Origin: Pisolithus tinctorius
Lineage: Eukaryota; Basidiomycota; Agaricomycetes; Boletales; Pisolithaceae
Length of the DNA stretch: 64,000 nucleotides
Direction: 5' to 3'
Assembly (NCBI GenBank): GCA_024663395.1
Contig: JANFAH010000038.1
Location: 558,001 to 622,000 of the forward strand
A program made the translations under genes and the position numbers. The notes beneath the pieces were generated by a model. That model made no database searches. It had not been told where the DNA came from and was given only the letters and a program-made list of their open reading frames with translations. Of this stretch, positions 25,090 through 36,435 are shown in pieces; position 1 is the first letter of the stretch, and every line of letters begins with the position of its first letter.

Positions 25090-26589
25090 CTACTGCATCT
25101 TCTCAGCATCCACAACAGAAGCATCCACTCCTTGTGATACATGCAAAGAAGCAAAATAATGTTGCCGCTTTTCGAGGTCTGTGGGGGAATGTGGTCAGAC
25201 AGAATAATCCGCAAAGAACTAGGAGGCCATAGGGGGAAGCCCGGTTTGCATGAACAACAACTTACCGTGTGCCCACATGGCAGCGCCTATCCTATTAGAT
25301 ACCGTAAATATGAGCCCGACGATCGGTAACCCTTCCAGAAGGGCGGCAGTAAATCCAAACACTGGATACGGTGTGTCGACAATTGCCAACGCGTTGGTAA
25401 TAGTAAGTGCCAAGAACGAGCACCTCAACGGTGAAAAACACGTACGCCTGTAATCCCATTTTCGTTCTTCGGTGAATACTGCGACCTCGTGGGGTGTCAT
25501 CTTCTTGGCTTTGAAATACTGCAAAGTGTGAATATTTAGCCAAGAAGTATGAGAGACCCATACTGGCTGGTGAAGATACCGGGCTGTTTCCATGCTTTTG
25601 AGTGCCGCGACAGCAATGGTGCCCATGAATGGGTACAAAGACAATGAAATGATAATCACTGGAAACCATAGGCAAATCAGCACCATCAGGGATCTGCTCC
25701 CACTCTCATCATCGAGCCCCGTCAATTATCAAACGACAACCACCTCCATGCACCACGGGTCATATGCACGTACCTTTCTTTACGACCACACCGATGATCC
25801 AAAGTCCAAACTTGTTGATCACGCGCAACGTCAAATCCTCCTCGATTACAGGAGGTACTTCCCATTCTTCAACATATGGCTGCCAAAAATCCGGGCCTTT
25901 GCCCCGGGAAGTAACAGTTTGATCCCATACTCGTCTTCTTGCAACACGGATATTGCGCGAAAGGAAGAAGGTGAGTATGGCTGTGACTTGCGTGCCAATT
26001 AAAATCGCCGTCACATCTGGGAAATCGAGACAGGGAGTGAGCATAGCATATACCAATATTGACAGTCATGTCAGCATGACGGAATAGATTGTCAAGGATG
26101 GAGACCAAGGAAGAGGATGAAGACACACAGGCGGTCATATTCAAGGGCAGCTTTATGCCCATGAATGTTTCTTCCGAAAGATCGGTAGCAGTTTTGGAGA
26201 GACGGGCCATGGATTTTGGATAGAATATCGATGAGGGGTGGTTCAGGAGTACACGAACGAAGCGCTTTTGCACGTCATACGTGAAGCAGGTCTACGTATC
26301 CAAACGATATATTGAGTATATATTCTTCGGGGTGGTAGGTATACACCTGGAGAATGACAGAATGAAGACGCACCCATATAAAACCGACAATTGCGCCCCG
26401 CCGTACGCCATGTTTGCATTTATCCCACGCAGGCTTGTAGAGAGACTTGTCGGTGAATAGTCTGTAGACGCCCACGATGACATAGGAAGGAGGGAAATTG
26501 AGTCGGAGCGTCGCATGTTGGAGGTTGTCTGGGACATCCGTGTCGGGTGGTGGAGGGATGGGTCGTGGACGTGAGATGGTGGGGGACAT
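25090..26589 (-). CDS. Rrt8/Lds-like integral membrane protein
   Basis: Multi-pass membrane protein of the fungal Rrt8/Lds1/Lds2 (EI24-like) group; in yeast these associate with lipid droplets and the spore wall. Exons 26589-26374, 26291-26054, 26016-25784, 25704-25564, 25518-25446, 25361-25266 and 25178-25090 give 361 residues. Hydrophobic segments include AILIGTQVTAILTFFLS, LICLWFPVIIISLSLYP and ALLEGLPIVGLIFTVSN. Family blocks are GKGPDFWQPYVEEWEVPP, YFKAKKMTPHEVAVFTEERK, WDYR/LFGF and SNRIGAAMWAHD/LEKRQHY. The end of exon 3 (GTAAAG donor) is the least certain splice. The start chosen is the first ATG; an upstream in-frame TTG is not used. Function in this fungus is inferred from family only. 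Confidence 0.75.
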
Positions 26590-27216
26590 TATATAGTACG
26601 AGCTGGGGCGCACTGCGGTCGTCGTCAATGTTCAAGCACCCACGTTCACGTTTACTGTAATATTGATATTGATGCCATTGACGAGTGCTTGGTAAGTACA
26701 CAGCCACCATGATGGCATGCTAGTAGGTTGCGAGTAGTCCCCATCCTAATCGAGTCCACTATTCGTATCAATGCTTATTGTGTACGTCTCGCAACGTACT
26801 GCCAACTTTGTTATCTTGCAATGAGAAGAAAACATGGAAATGTTCGAGGGAAGAGGGGGGGGGTTCTTTGTCGCCAGACGTAGGTCTGACCTACAACTGC
26901 GTGTATAACTGGGAGTGCCAGTGAGAGTTGAGACCAGCTCATTTCACAGCTGTGGGATTAGCCTAAGTTCTAGTCTGTGCGAAGTGGGTTTACTGAGTGG
27001 ACGGATCTCCGGCACACTGTTCCCCATTCCTTTTTTGCGTGTCGGTGATGGTCGCGGCCAACGTCCTCGTTTCCCTCTCCCGGTGGTGGTAAGTTATACA
27101 CGGAGCCACCTGTCCTGTCCTCATACCCAACTTTCAGTCAAACCACCGTACATGAACTCTTCTGCATCCTGCCATTACCAACGCCACCACCGCGCCCACG
27201 AACAAACTTGAAAACG
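26590..27216. other. Divergent intergenic region
   Basis: This stretch lies between the starts of the Rrt8-like gene (minus) and DUS1 (plus). No conserved coding block is visible. It must hold both promoters. A G-run occurs at about 26856. Confidence 0.5.
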
Positions 27217-28955
27217 ATGTCTATGGCAGATTCTGCACCGGAGAAACCATTCCCTCGCAAATTATCAGGTTACGATTTTTATCGGGACGTTCTCGGCAGT
27301 CCGAAATACGTCGTCGCACCGATGGTCGATCAGAGTGAACTGGTACTTCCTCGTCTATCCTGGTATTCATTCGCCTCAACAAGTCATTCACAGGCGTGGA
27401 GAATTCTGTCTCGTCGATATGGTGCTCAGGTGAGTACGTCTGTTGGGTCATCAGGTGCTCCCCACTCATGACTGTCGACTTCGTCGTTAGCTCGTCTACA
27501 CTCCTATGATCAACGCCAAAGTGCGTCTTCTGTACTCCACCTATTCTTCCAGCGGACTCTCCATCTTCATAGATATTCGCTTTGAACCCCTCTCAAAAAC
27601 ACCGCGACAAATTTTTCGACATCTCGCACGCAGAAGAAGGTGGTCCCTCTGATCGTCCACTTATCGTCCAGTTTTGTGCCAACGACCCCGACCAACTGCT
27701 CGCATCCGCACAAGCGATCCAAGATCACTGTGATGCTGTCGATCTGAATCTAGGATGTCCACAGGAGATCGCGAGGTCTGGCCACTATGGCTCATTTTTG
27801 CAGGATGAGTGGGACTTGATCCATAAGTTAGGTGTGTTCTCTTCGCCTTGCCCTTATAACGTTTTTGGTGATAGCAAAGTGTTATCTACCTCACTGTATC
27901 CTTATGAATACGCACACCACAGTCAACACACTCCACACGCACCTCAAAGTTCCCGTGACAGCCAAATTCCGGGTTTTTCCTTCAACCGAAAAAACCGTCG
28001 CCTACGCACGGATGCTTGAAAATGCGGGCGCCCAAATCCTTACATGTCATGGTCGCATCCGTGAACAGCGTGGTCATAATACCGGTCTCGCAGATTGGTG
28101 CAAAATTCGCGCTGTGAAAGAGGCGGTGTCAGTTCCCGTATTCGCGAATGGAAACATCTCGTATTGGGAGGATGTTCAGAGGTGCTTGGAAGAAACAGGT
28201 GCGGATGCGGTGATGTCTGCTGAGGGCCAACTGTATAACCCTGCGTTATTCGCACCTGCTGCGTCCGGTACTGCTACTAGCACCCCGACGAAAGGGACGT
28301 GCGGAGAGGGGATCTACGCACCCCATGCGGAGTTGGCGCTGGAGTATTTGGACATTGTCAAGAGTCTCAAGACGAAGACGGCGTTGAGCGCTGTCAAGGG
28401 ACACCTGTTCAAATTAATGCGACCCGCTTTGAGTCGAGAAAGAGACTTACGAGAGCGGCTGAGTAAAATTGGTGGACCAGATGCTATAGATCAGTATATC
28501 GAAGTCGTAGAGGAGATGAGGGAGCGGATGGAGGTGAGTTCTACCTCTGATGGTTGACCTACCAACGGTCTTTTGGGATGAATTTCTCTACTAACCGCTT
28601 GCCTTCACGTTTCGCGTGGTCTTGGATAGCGTGATGAAGTGGGGTCAACGGGAAAGACTGACGAACTGGTAACAATTGAACCTACAGTAGGGCTCAGAGC
28701 ACTCCCCCACTGGCTCGCGCAACCCTACTTCCGCCCATTGCCTCACACGCATCAAGTAGATCCCAAAGGTAAGCTCGTTAGCCGCCCCCCCTTCATACTG
28801 CACCGATGAGTGAGTTAATGAACACAGCGGTACAACCACAACTGCAGCCACTATCGAAGCCGCTGCCGTGTCAACTCAATAACGCTCCCGTCAAGAATGG
28901 GGATGATCTGGATCGATCAATGCATCCGCGGGTCCCTGTTACTCTTCTTACGTGA
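27217..28955 (+). CDS. DUS1: tRNA-dihydrouridine(16/17) synthase Dus1
   Basis: FMN-dependent enzyme that reduces uridines in the tRNA D-loop. Exons 27217-27342, 27394-27429, 27491-27520, 27573-27831, 27923-28533, 28630-28768 and 28828-28955 join to 442 residues. Visible blocks are [15 protein letters not shown] (flavin-binding start), [28 protein letters not shown] (catalytic Cys near residue 115), [33 protein letters not shown] and [10 protein letters not shown]. The C-terminus [15 protein letters not shown] is normal for Dus1. The last exon ([14 protein letters not shown]...) is poorly conserved and less certain. An earlier in-frame TTG was not used as start. A 5'-truncated pseudogene of this locus lies at 17437-18780. 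Confidence 0.93.
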
Positions 28956-28959
28956 GACG

Positions 28960-29260
28960 ACTGGGAATCAGTGTGGTGTACCAGACGATGCGGTCGAATA
29001 TTTTGCGTTGGGACATGGTTTATCTACTATATTGGACAACATTCGTGCTGATATAGCGCGGATCGCGTTGCGTGAGGGCGAGTATGGTGGCGTAATAATA
29101 ACCCTCTCGTATTCCAATACTAAGTGAAATGACACACTCAATTCACAGTCGCCGATCCAATCACAAGTGCTGAGCAGTTACCAGTAATTTACCTTGAGCT
29201 GTATAATTGGGTTCAGTATCATACCTCGCCTTCAGTCTGGTGGCAACTATTTCTGGTACC
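28960..29260 (+). pseudogene. Unidentified block plus fragment of an uncharacterised gene
   Basis: Bases 28960-29090 repeat the EYFALGHGLS...REGE block found at 18786-18935. Bases 29180-29250 encode IYLELYNWVQYHTSPS, the N-terminal block of the family whose broken full-length copy lies at 16240-17031. The rest of that gene is missing here, because RPN7-derived sequence begins within about 40 bases. Confidence 0.55.
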
Positions 29261-29339
29261 TCTCTTTACTAGAACCACCCATCTTAAGGTCCTGAACTGA
29301 ATGTGGAACAGAAACGAGCAGAAGTTCTTGCAAAGAAAG

Positions 29340-29974
29340 ACTGCGGTGTCAGCAGACTCGCTCAGCACTTGCCTCAGGCTCCTGAAGTCATCTCGGTTCT
29401 TCCAGAACTGCCGGTCCTGGAAAATCTTCTGCGGAATCTCTATGACTGCCACTACGCAAAATTTTTCGTAGCGTTAAGTACGCTCTCACCGCAATCCTTA
29501 TCAATGAATCCATACAGACTGACGTCCACTTCTTCTTTTCATGGAATTATTACCCTGTCCACTATGATGGGTTCTGTCAACAGCCACACTCAAACAAACG
29601 TATTTACTCTCATCCCGACTCTTGTCTCCCCACACTCGATACTACGTGCGCGAAATGCGTAACCTCGTCTATGCACAACTATTGGAATCGTATCGGAGCG
29701 TGACGCTAGAGAGTTTCGGTGGCGCGTTTGGCGTGAGCGTTGACTACATCGACAGGTGGGTCGCTTTTTTTTTGGTAGGATGTACTGAAGGGAATGGTGT
29801 AGGGAACTCTCGCGGTTCATCACAAATGGGCGGTTGCATTGCACGATCGATAAAGTGCATGGGATCGTGGAGACGACCAGACCGTCGATCAAGACGGTAC
29901 AGTATGAGCAAGTGGTCAAGCAGGGAGGTGTACTATTGAATTTCCTGCAGAGACTCAGTAAAGTACTGTACTGA
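29340..29974 (+). pseudogene. RPN7: RPN7 C-terminal fragment (26S proteasome lid subunit)
   Basis: Three exons encode the C-terminal PCI half of the proteasome lid subunit Rpn7/PSMD6: about 29377-29477, 29584-29755 and 29803-29974. They read [85 protein letters not shown] and [17 protein letters not shown]. All splice sites and the frame are intact across about 148 residues. The N-terminal 230 or so residues are absent: immediately upstream is unrelated sequence. The fragment begins at what looks like an acceptor (TTGCCTCAG/GCT). It is a captured or leftover gene piece; a complete copy is expected elsewhere in the genome. Confidence 0.85.
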
Positions 29975-30062
29975 TCACCGGCTGGCATTAGTGTGGACTT
30001 CCCTTGCGCAATCGTAAACTGATCTGGCGTTGTCGGTTCACATCATTATCTGACCATCTTGG

Positions 30063-30930
30063 ATGTCGAGGGGTATGCCATTATCCAATGGAATAGCGAT
30101 CCGAGGCGACCAGCATGCCAAGTACTGGTTCGACGACGGGTCCGTCATCGCCACTATCCATCGGACACTCAGCAATCGTAACTCGGAAGAAGATACAGTT
30201 CTGTTCAAACTACATTCCAGCCTACCCGTTCGGCGCTCGGCATATTTTATGTTTTGGCTGCGTTCTCAAAGGCCCAGGTACAGACGAAGGGGAGCCAGTC
30301 CATCCTGATACCCTTACTGGCTCGCACATATCAAAGGCGAGAGGCCCACCTGGTCTTGGCGTACGGGTGAAAGAATTCGTGTCGTTGCTGGAACACCTAT
30401 ACCATGATACGTGAGCGTGTTTCCATGTCTATGTTGCAATAACCATGACTCGATATCAGGTGTTATATTGATGATTGAATTCTTCCCCCCTTCCACCTCA
30501 TAGCCCTCTATCATCAAAGTCTCCATTCAGTCATGTCGCGTCGATCCTCCGCGTGTCCTCCCCATCACAGCTCGAATTTCCTAGCTTACACGCTCTCGTG
30601 CGAAGCTACTTGGAAGCGATTTTTCCAAGTGGTCCTTTGCCGTTCATGCATCCCGATCATCTTGAGGAGGCATTGGCACTTATGACGGCGTACGACATCA
30701 GATCGGTAAGTCGGTTTCCGTCCACTCAACCGTTTTGTTTTTATACCCGTATTCGGACGGACTTATGTCTGGATCAGTCTCACCATGTGAACAACACGTT
30801 GTTCTCATACCGGAAAATAATCGTGCTCGTCCTCAGAACTGAAAGTGCATTTATTACAGCCTTGTCACAACAATGGACTTTGAAACAGAAATGGGGAGCT
30901 CTGGGTTGCGGCTACCAAGCAGTGATGGTC
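30063..30930 (+). pseudogene. BTB/POZ-domain gene, disrupted
   Basis: Agaricomycete-type BTB protein. Blocks are KYWFDDGSVIATI and VLFKLHSS..RRSAYF (BTB fold, 30111-30246), then GPGTDEGEPV and GLGVRVKEFVSLLEHLYHD (30268-30412). After a GTGAGC...ATAG intron come FSHVASILRVSSPSQLEFPS, FPSGPLPFMHPDHLEEALAL and TAYDIRS (to 30707). The frame shifts between RRSAYF and GPGTDEG without a usable intron. Past the next donor only a degraded remnant (TTMDFETEM, about 30868-30895) is visible before AT-rich repeat DNA begins. The gene therefore appears truncated and frameshifted. Confidence 0.7.
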
Positions 30931-32387
30931 ACTAGGTTGCCGACTTTGGTCCAGATTCACCCAGGGATTGGACTGGCCTCATCACATGACAGAATGTTGG
31001 TAAGTCAGTCTCCAAACACTTGACAACTTCAAAAACTATAACACTACTGCATGAACATCTTGCAGCATGGTTTAAAGCCTTTGGGTTGAGTGTACTTGAT
31101 GGTAGAAACTTGGAGCTGTATTTGTTGAGATGTGGCAAGCAATGAGCATGACTGCAACAAATATATATGTACACCTTATAACACCTGTACATAAGCACAA
31201 CCATGAGCATGGGTACTTACAGGTAGGGGTATTCACCATTGGCTCAGACATACTTCAGTGGTTGTGTTCCATATTTGTATGTCAAATTAATGTATACAAG
31301 TAATCACAATGTTTCAAACTTCAAACATTCAAATCTGTAAAAAAAAACAGCAGAGATATGAGGGTGTGTGTGACAAGCACCAACATCACACTGATGCCAG
31401 GTATGTTGCAGTGCAAACTGAATATTGAGCATGCCTTATAAATTGATGATAAGAAATAGTCCATACCTAGACATACTACTCTTGATGTTTTAACCATATT
31501 CAGACTTTATTGGCCTTCAACAGGTTGTTTGCTGAAAACATCTCAGAATAATAATAACTCTATAAATAGTGAAAATATCCACTTACACAGGCGATGCTCA
31601 GTGATGGTTCTGATAATAGCATCACATAAACCATCCATATCACCATTATGGTCATGAAAAGCTGCCTTGAAAGCTTTTGAAATGGCAGGCTGTATATTGG
31701 ACCTGTTGTATTCCTCCGCACTCAATGACAAAACCTCCTGCCAAAGATGTTGCCCCTGCTGCATTAAAAAGTAAGAATGCTCAGCAACAAGCAAGCATCC
31801 TAGAGCAGTGAGTATATCTTGTGTAGGCAATGGGAAACACTTACCAATGGCATGTTCAGCCATTGACTGGAGACTTGGGAACCTCCCCAACAAAGTGACA
31901 TCTTTGGGCAGAGCTGGCATTTGGACAGCAGTATTGACTTCAAATTTTGACTGGTACTCTGTATGTTTGCCTTAGAGAAAAAGGGGTATTAGGCCAATGC
32001 TTACAAGCTAGGAGTTTTAATGGCACATGTTTGACAAATATGGTCAAAGTATACATGGATGAGAAGTGTAGCCAGTTGTGGCTGCTATCAGGTTACACAC
32101 CTCCTGCCATGGAAGGGGACACACCAAGGGCACCACCACACAATGATGATCAGTATATGCATGCAAAAAGCATGCAATCACTCACATTCTGCCATAAAAG
32201 GTGGTTTAGGGTGTCCATAAAATGTAGCAAATATCAGGGGTAACAGAGTAGAAACACTTACAAGCTACAAGTCAAGTGGAACCCAAAGTATGGAAGTCAA
32301 GGGAATCAGGAAAGATCCAACATTGGACTAAATTCACATACATTCTGCCATACCATCATCATGAACAGTGCAAGGTATTGCACTGAG
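30931..32387. other. AT-rich, CpG-poor stretch with one open frame
   Basis: Composition changes abruptly near 30930: CG dinucleotides become rare and AT rises. The only notable open frame is 31920-31543 on the minus strand (125 codons, starting MPALPKDVTLLGRF), with no domain that I recognise. The remainder shows no gene. I read this as the edge of a repeat block. Confidence 0.4.
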
Positions 32388-34600
32388 CAGACATCCAGCT
32401 GAACATACCATAAAATCACTCACCTCCTATCATGCCACCAATATCAAGATTGCAAGTGAGGGCATTGAGTAGACATCCAGCTAAACATGCCATGAAATCA
32501 CTCACATTCTGTCATGCCACCAACATCAAGAGTGCAAGTGAGGACATTGAGCAGACATCCAGCTAAACATGGCATGAAATCACTCACATCCTGTCATGCC
32601 ACCAACATCAAGAGAGCAAGTCAGGACATTGAGCAGACATCCAGCTAAACATGTCATGAAATCACTCACATACTGTCATGCCACCAACATCAAGAGTGCA
32701 AGTGAGGCCATTGAGTAGACATCCAGCTAAACATGGCATGAAATCACTCACATCCTTCATGCCACCAACACCAAGAGTGCAAGTGAGGCCATTGAGCAGA
32801 CATCCAGCTGAACATGGCATGAAATCACTCACAAACTGTCATGCCACCAACATCAAGAGTGCAAGTGAGGCCATTGAACAGACATCCAGCTCAGCATGCC
32901 ATGAAATCACTCACATACTGTCATGCCACCAACATCAAGAGTGCAAGTGAGGCCATTGAGCAGACATCCAGCTAAACATGCCATGAAATCACTCACAACC
33001 TGTCATGCCACCAACATCAAGAGGCAAGTGAGACCATTGAGCAGACATCCAGCTAAACATGGCATGAAATCACTCACATCCTGTCATGCCACCAACATCA
33101 AGAGAGCAAGTGAGGACATTGAGCAGACATCCAGCTAACATGGCATGAAATCACTCACATCCTGTCATGCCACCAACATCAAGAGAGCAAGTGAGGAGAT
33201 TGAACAGACACCCAGCTAAACATGCCATGAAATCACTCACATCCTGTCATGCCACCAACATCAAGAATGCAAGTGAGGCCATTGAGCAGACATCCAGCTG
33301 AACATGCCATGAGATCACTCACCCGCTGTCATGCCACCAACATGAAGGGTGCAGGTGAGGCTGTTGAGCAGATGTCCAGCTAAACATGGCATGAAATCAC
33401 TCACCCCCTGTCATGCCACCAACATCAAGGGTGCAAGTGAGGCCATTGAGCAGACATCCAGCTAAACATGGCATGAAATCACTCACTTCCTGTCATGCCA
33501 CCAACATCAAGAGTGCAAGTGAGGACATTGAGCAGACATCCAGTTGAACATGCTGTGAAATCAATCACCTCCTGTCATGCCACCAACATCAAGAGTGCAA
33601 GTGAGGCCATTGAGCAGACATCCAGCTGAACATGCCATGAAATTGCTCACATCCTGTCATGCCACAACATCAAGAGTGCAGGTGAGGCTGTTGAGCAGAC
33701 ATCCAACTAAACATGGCATGAAATCACTCACATCCTGTCATGCCACCAACATCAAGAGAGCAAGTGAGGACATTGAGCAGACATCCAGCTAAACATGCCA
33801 TGATAATCACTCACATGCTGTCATGCCACCAACATCAAAGAGTGCAAGCAAGGCCATTGAGCAGACATCCAGCTAAACATGGCATGAAATCACTCACATA
33901 CTGTCATGCCATTAACATCAAGAGTGCAAGTGAGGCCATTGAGTAGACATCCAGCTAAACATGCCCTGAAATCACTCACATCCTGTCATGCCACCAACAT
34001 CAAGAGAACAAGTGAGACCATTGAGCAGACATCCAGCTAAATGTGGCATGAAATCACTCACCCACTGTCATGCCACCAACATCAAGAGTGCAAGTGAGGC
34101 CATTGAGCAGACATCCAGCTAAACATGCCATCAAATCACTCACCCACTGTCATGCCACCAACATCAAGAGTGCAAGTGAGGTTATTGAGCAGACATCCAG
34201 CTAAACATGCCATGACATCACTCACACCCTGTCATGCCACCAACATCAAGAGTGCAAGTGAGACCATTGAGCAGACATCCAGCTAAACATGGCATGAAAT
34301 CACTCACACCCTGTCATGCCACCAACATCAAGAATGCAAGTGAGGCCATTGAGCAGATATCCAGCTGAACATGCCATGAAATCACTCACAAGCTGTTATG
34401 CCACCCACATCAAGAGTGCAAGTGAGGCCATTGAGCAGACATCCAGCTAAACATGCCACATAATCACTCACCCACTGTCATGCCACCAACATCAAGAGTG
34501 CAAGTGAGGCCATTGAGCAGACATCCAGCTAAACATGCCATGAAATCACTCACATACTGCCATGCCACCAACATCAAGAGTATGAATGACCCTAGTCAGC
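32388..34600. repeat. 82-bp minisatellite, about 27 copies
   Basis: A head-to-tail array whose unit is 82 bp. It is recognisable by CATCCAGCTAAACATG, GAAATCACTCACA and GTCATGCCACCAACATCAAG, then GTGCAAGTGAGGCCATTGAG. Phrases recur at 32388, 32470, 32552, 32634 and so on to about 34520. Copies differ mostly by single bases (for example GGACATT/GGCCATT). Because 82 is not a multiple of three, the short open frames in the array are by-products and not genes. Confidence 0.95.
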
Positions 34601-34669
34601 AAATCCAGCATGGCCATGCCATTAATTACTCACACCCTGTTATTACATTCAAGGGAACATAAAATGTGA

Positions 34670-36212
34670 GTGTCATTCACTCCATATGTTGGAAGAATTT
34701 TGACACTTACACCACAATTTGGAAACCATTTCAGCAAGTCACATTCCAATTCTTTTGCATACACCTGCAATCTTCCCTTGAAACCTAGTTCCATTCTGTC
34801 TCTCAATGTCCTTCAGAAGATCAGTATCTGCACCAAAATACACTTGCTTACTTACTTGTGCACAGCATATTGAACACATAGTGCAATACTTGACTGCTGT
34901 GTTGATATAAGTAACCTTTGTAAACCTTCCTCATTCAACACATTTGCAGTGCAATGCATTAAAGCACTGCAGTCTGCACTCTCTTGATGCATCTCTGCCA
35001 CCACCAGGATTTTTCAGTAGCACTATCTCTAAGTGACAAAATACCCACTTTGAAGTGTCACATATCCTTTAGGTGGAAACTTGCACTTGCCAAGCTCATG
35101 TTGTATGTGTGCAAGCCACTTTTTCAACAATTCCTGTTCCTTTTCTGCAATCTTTTCCTGTGCTCCTTCTATCTCCCAGCCTTCATCTTCAAGTTCTTCA
35201 ATTGCATCCAGATTCAAGGTATCCACCTTTGTCAACAACACTATCACAGGCACTAGGCAGGTCCTTAGTTATATGACAATCAACCCAGCAAAAGAATTCA
35301 CCATGTCCTGTGTCACACTCATTGAAGAACTTCTGCTCAGCAGCAGTTACTGTCCTGTGGTTCTCAGTCATGGGGATGCAAAACCTACATTCTGTTGCCT
35401 TAGACTGTAGTCACAAACACTGCATTCCTTACCAGATGGCATGGATTCGTTCATTCACCTTTGGAGTGGCTGCACGGTCAACCACAAAGTCCTTCATTTG
35501 GTCAAACTCTTCTGCAGCCCCTGCTTCGAACCCACAAGAATCGTGAAACACAAAGCCCAGGTTACTCTGAAAAATGAGCTCATGCTCAATTCTATGGTAG
35601 CCACGCTGGGAGCATTGAGCATTCATATGAGTTTCCACGAGTCAATGTAGCATCTTACTGCCAAAGTGCCCTGCACGATAGTATCATCAATCTGAAAATT
35701 GTTAGATAGATGTCACAGGATTCTACCGACCCTATAGAACTATACCTTGTTTCCTTTTCCATCGAAGATCTCCGGATTTTCAGCAGAGTTGCACACTCTT
35801 TGGAGGATAGTGGTTTTACCGGCATTTGCTCTGCCCATGACCAGAACTCGAAAGTGCTCAATTTTTTTAATGTATTCTTGAGCCATCTCAGAATTGAGAC
35901 GGTAAGCAGGTCCAGAAGACACAGTTGCTGTGATTCGGCATTAGACAATTGAGATTTCACGAAGAGCGACAATAATACCTTGCGGAGTATTCTTAGTCTG
36001 AGGGGGAACTGGATTCACCACATCACCAATAAGATCGCTAGCTTCTGTGTCCCCACGTTAAGCATGTCATGTTTCGTAGGCTAGAACAATGTCATACCTG
36101 CAGCTGTTGCTTCAGCTACAGCAGGAGCTATATCGCGTGGATCGCTCCGGCTGGCGCGATTCGAATCACTGCCAAGCGACTTGAACCACTTCTTGATACG
36201 ACCAGGAGCCAT
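34670..36212 (-). CDS. P-loop GTPase (AIG/MMR_HSR1-like), 3' end unclear
   Basis: Small-GTPase-like protein of a family expanded in mushrooms; role unknown. Exons 36212-36098, 36044-35979, 35927-35746, 35691-35659, 35605-35433, 35384-35302, 35252-35049 and 34994-34856 join in frame. The start is MAPGRIKKWFKSLGSDSNRA. Motifs are the P-loop GRANAGKTT, switch DDTIVQGTLARGYH, DxxG-type VFHDSCGFEAG, DTGH/VPVIVLLTKVD (TKxD specificity loop) and LISTQQSSIALCVQYAVH. Downstream of 34856 a homologous DLLKWFPNC block can be seen, but I could not splice it in without a stop, so the C-terminus may be decayed. The first three exons have normal CpG content, and the later ones are CpG-poor. Confidence 0.75.
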
Positions 36213-36435
36213 GTGAATGTAAGATACGATTCTGTGTACTTCACAGTACGGAGCGTATGTAAGTCTAATCAGACCATTTCGGCCTATGATACACGCGACC
36301 TGTCACGCGTCACGTCACACCTACCCTTGGAGTCTTCTTTCACCCTCTACTGCCCGCCAAAATGACAGTGCGTCGTCTCTGCTTCACCGTGTTGTCAGGT
36401 TCACACATCTGTTTATGAAGGATTCCATAGCACCG
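36213..36435. promoter_or_regulatory. Divergent promoter of GTPase and ISWI genes
   Basis: The 223 bases between the GTPase start (minus) and the chosen ISWI start (plus) must serve both genes. No clear TATA box is visible. The upstream in-frame ATG at 36415 is an alternative ISWI start that adds seven residues. Confidence 0.4.

Noticed and set aside
32388..34600. CRISPR-like array
   Set aside because: There are no unique spacers; the full 82-bp unit repeats, and the genome is eukaryotic.
32678..34662. Series of short plus-strand open frames starting MPPTSRVQVRPLSRHP
   Set aside because: They are frame rotations of the 82-bp tandem repeat.
36155..36175. tRNA B-box-like GATTCGAATC
   Set aside because: It falls in the first coding exon of the GTPase gene, and no matching A box or cloverleaf is seen.
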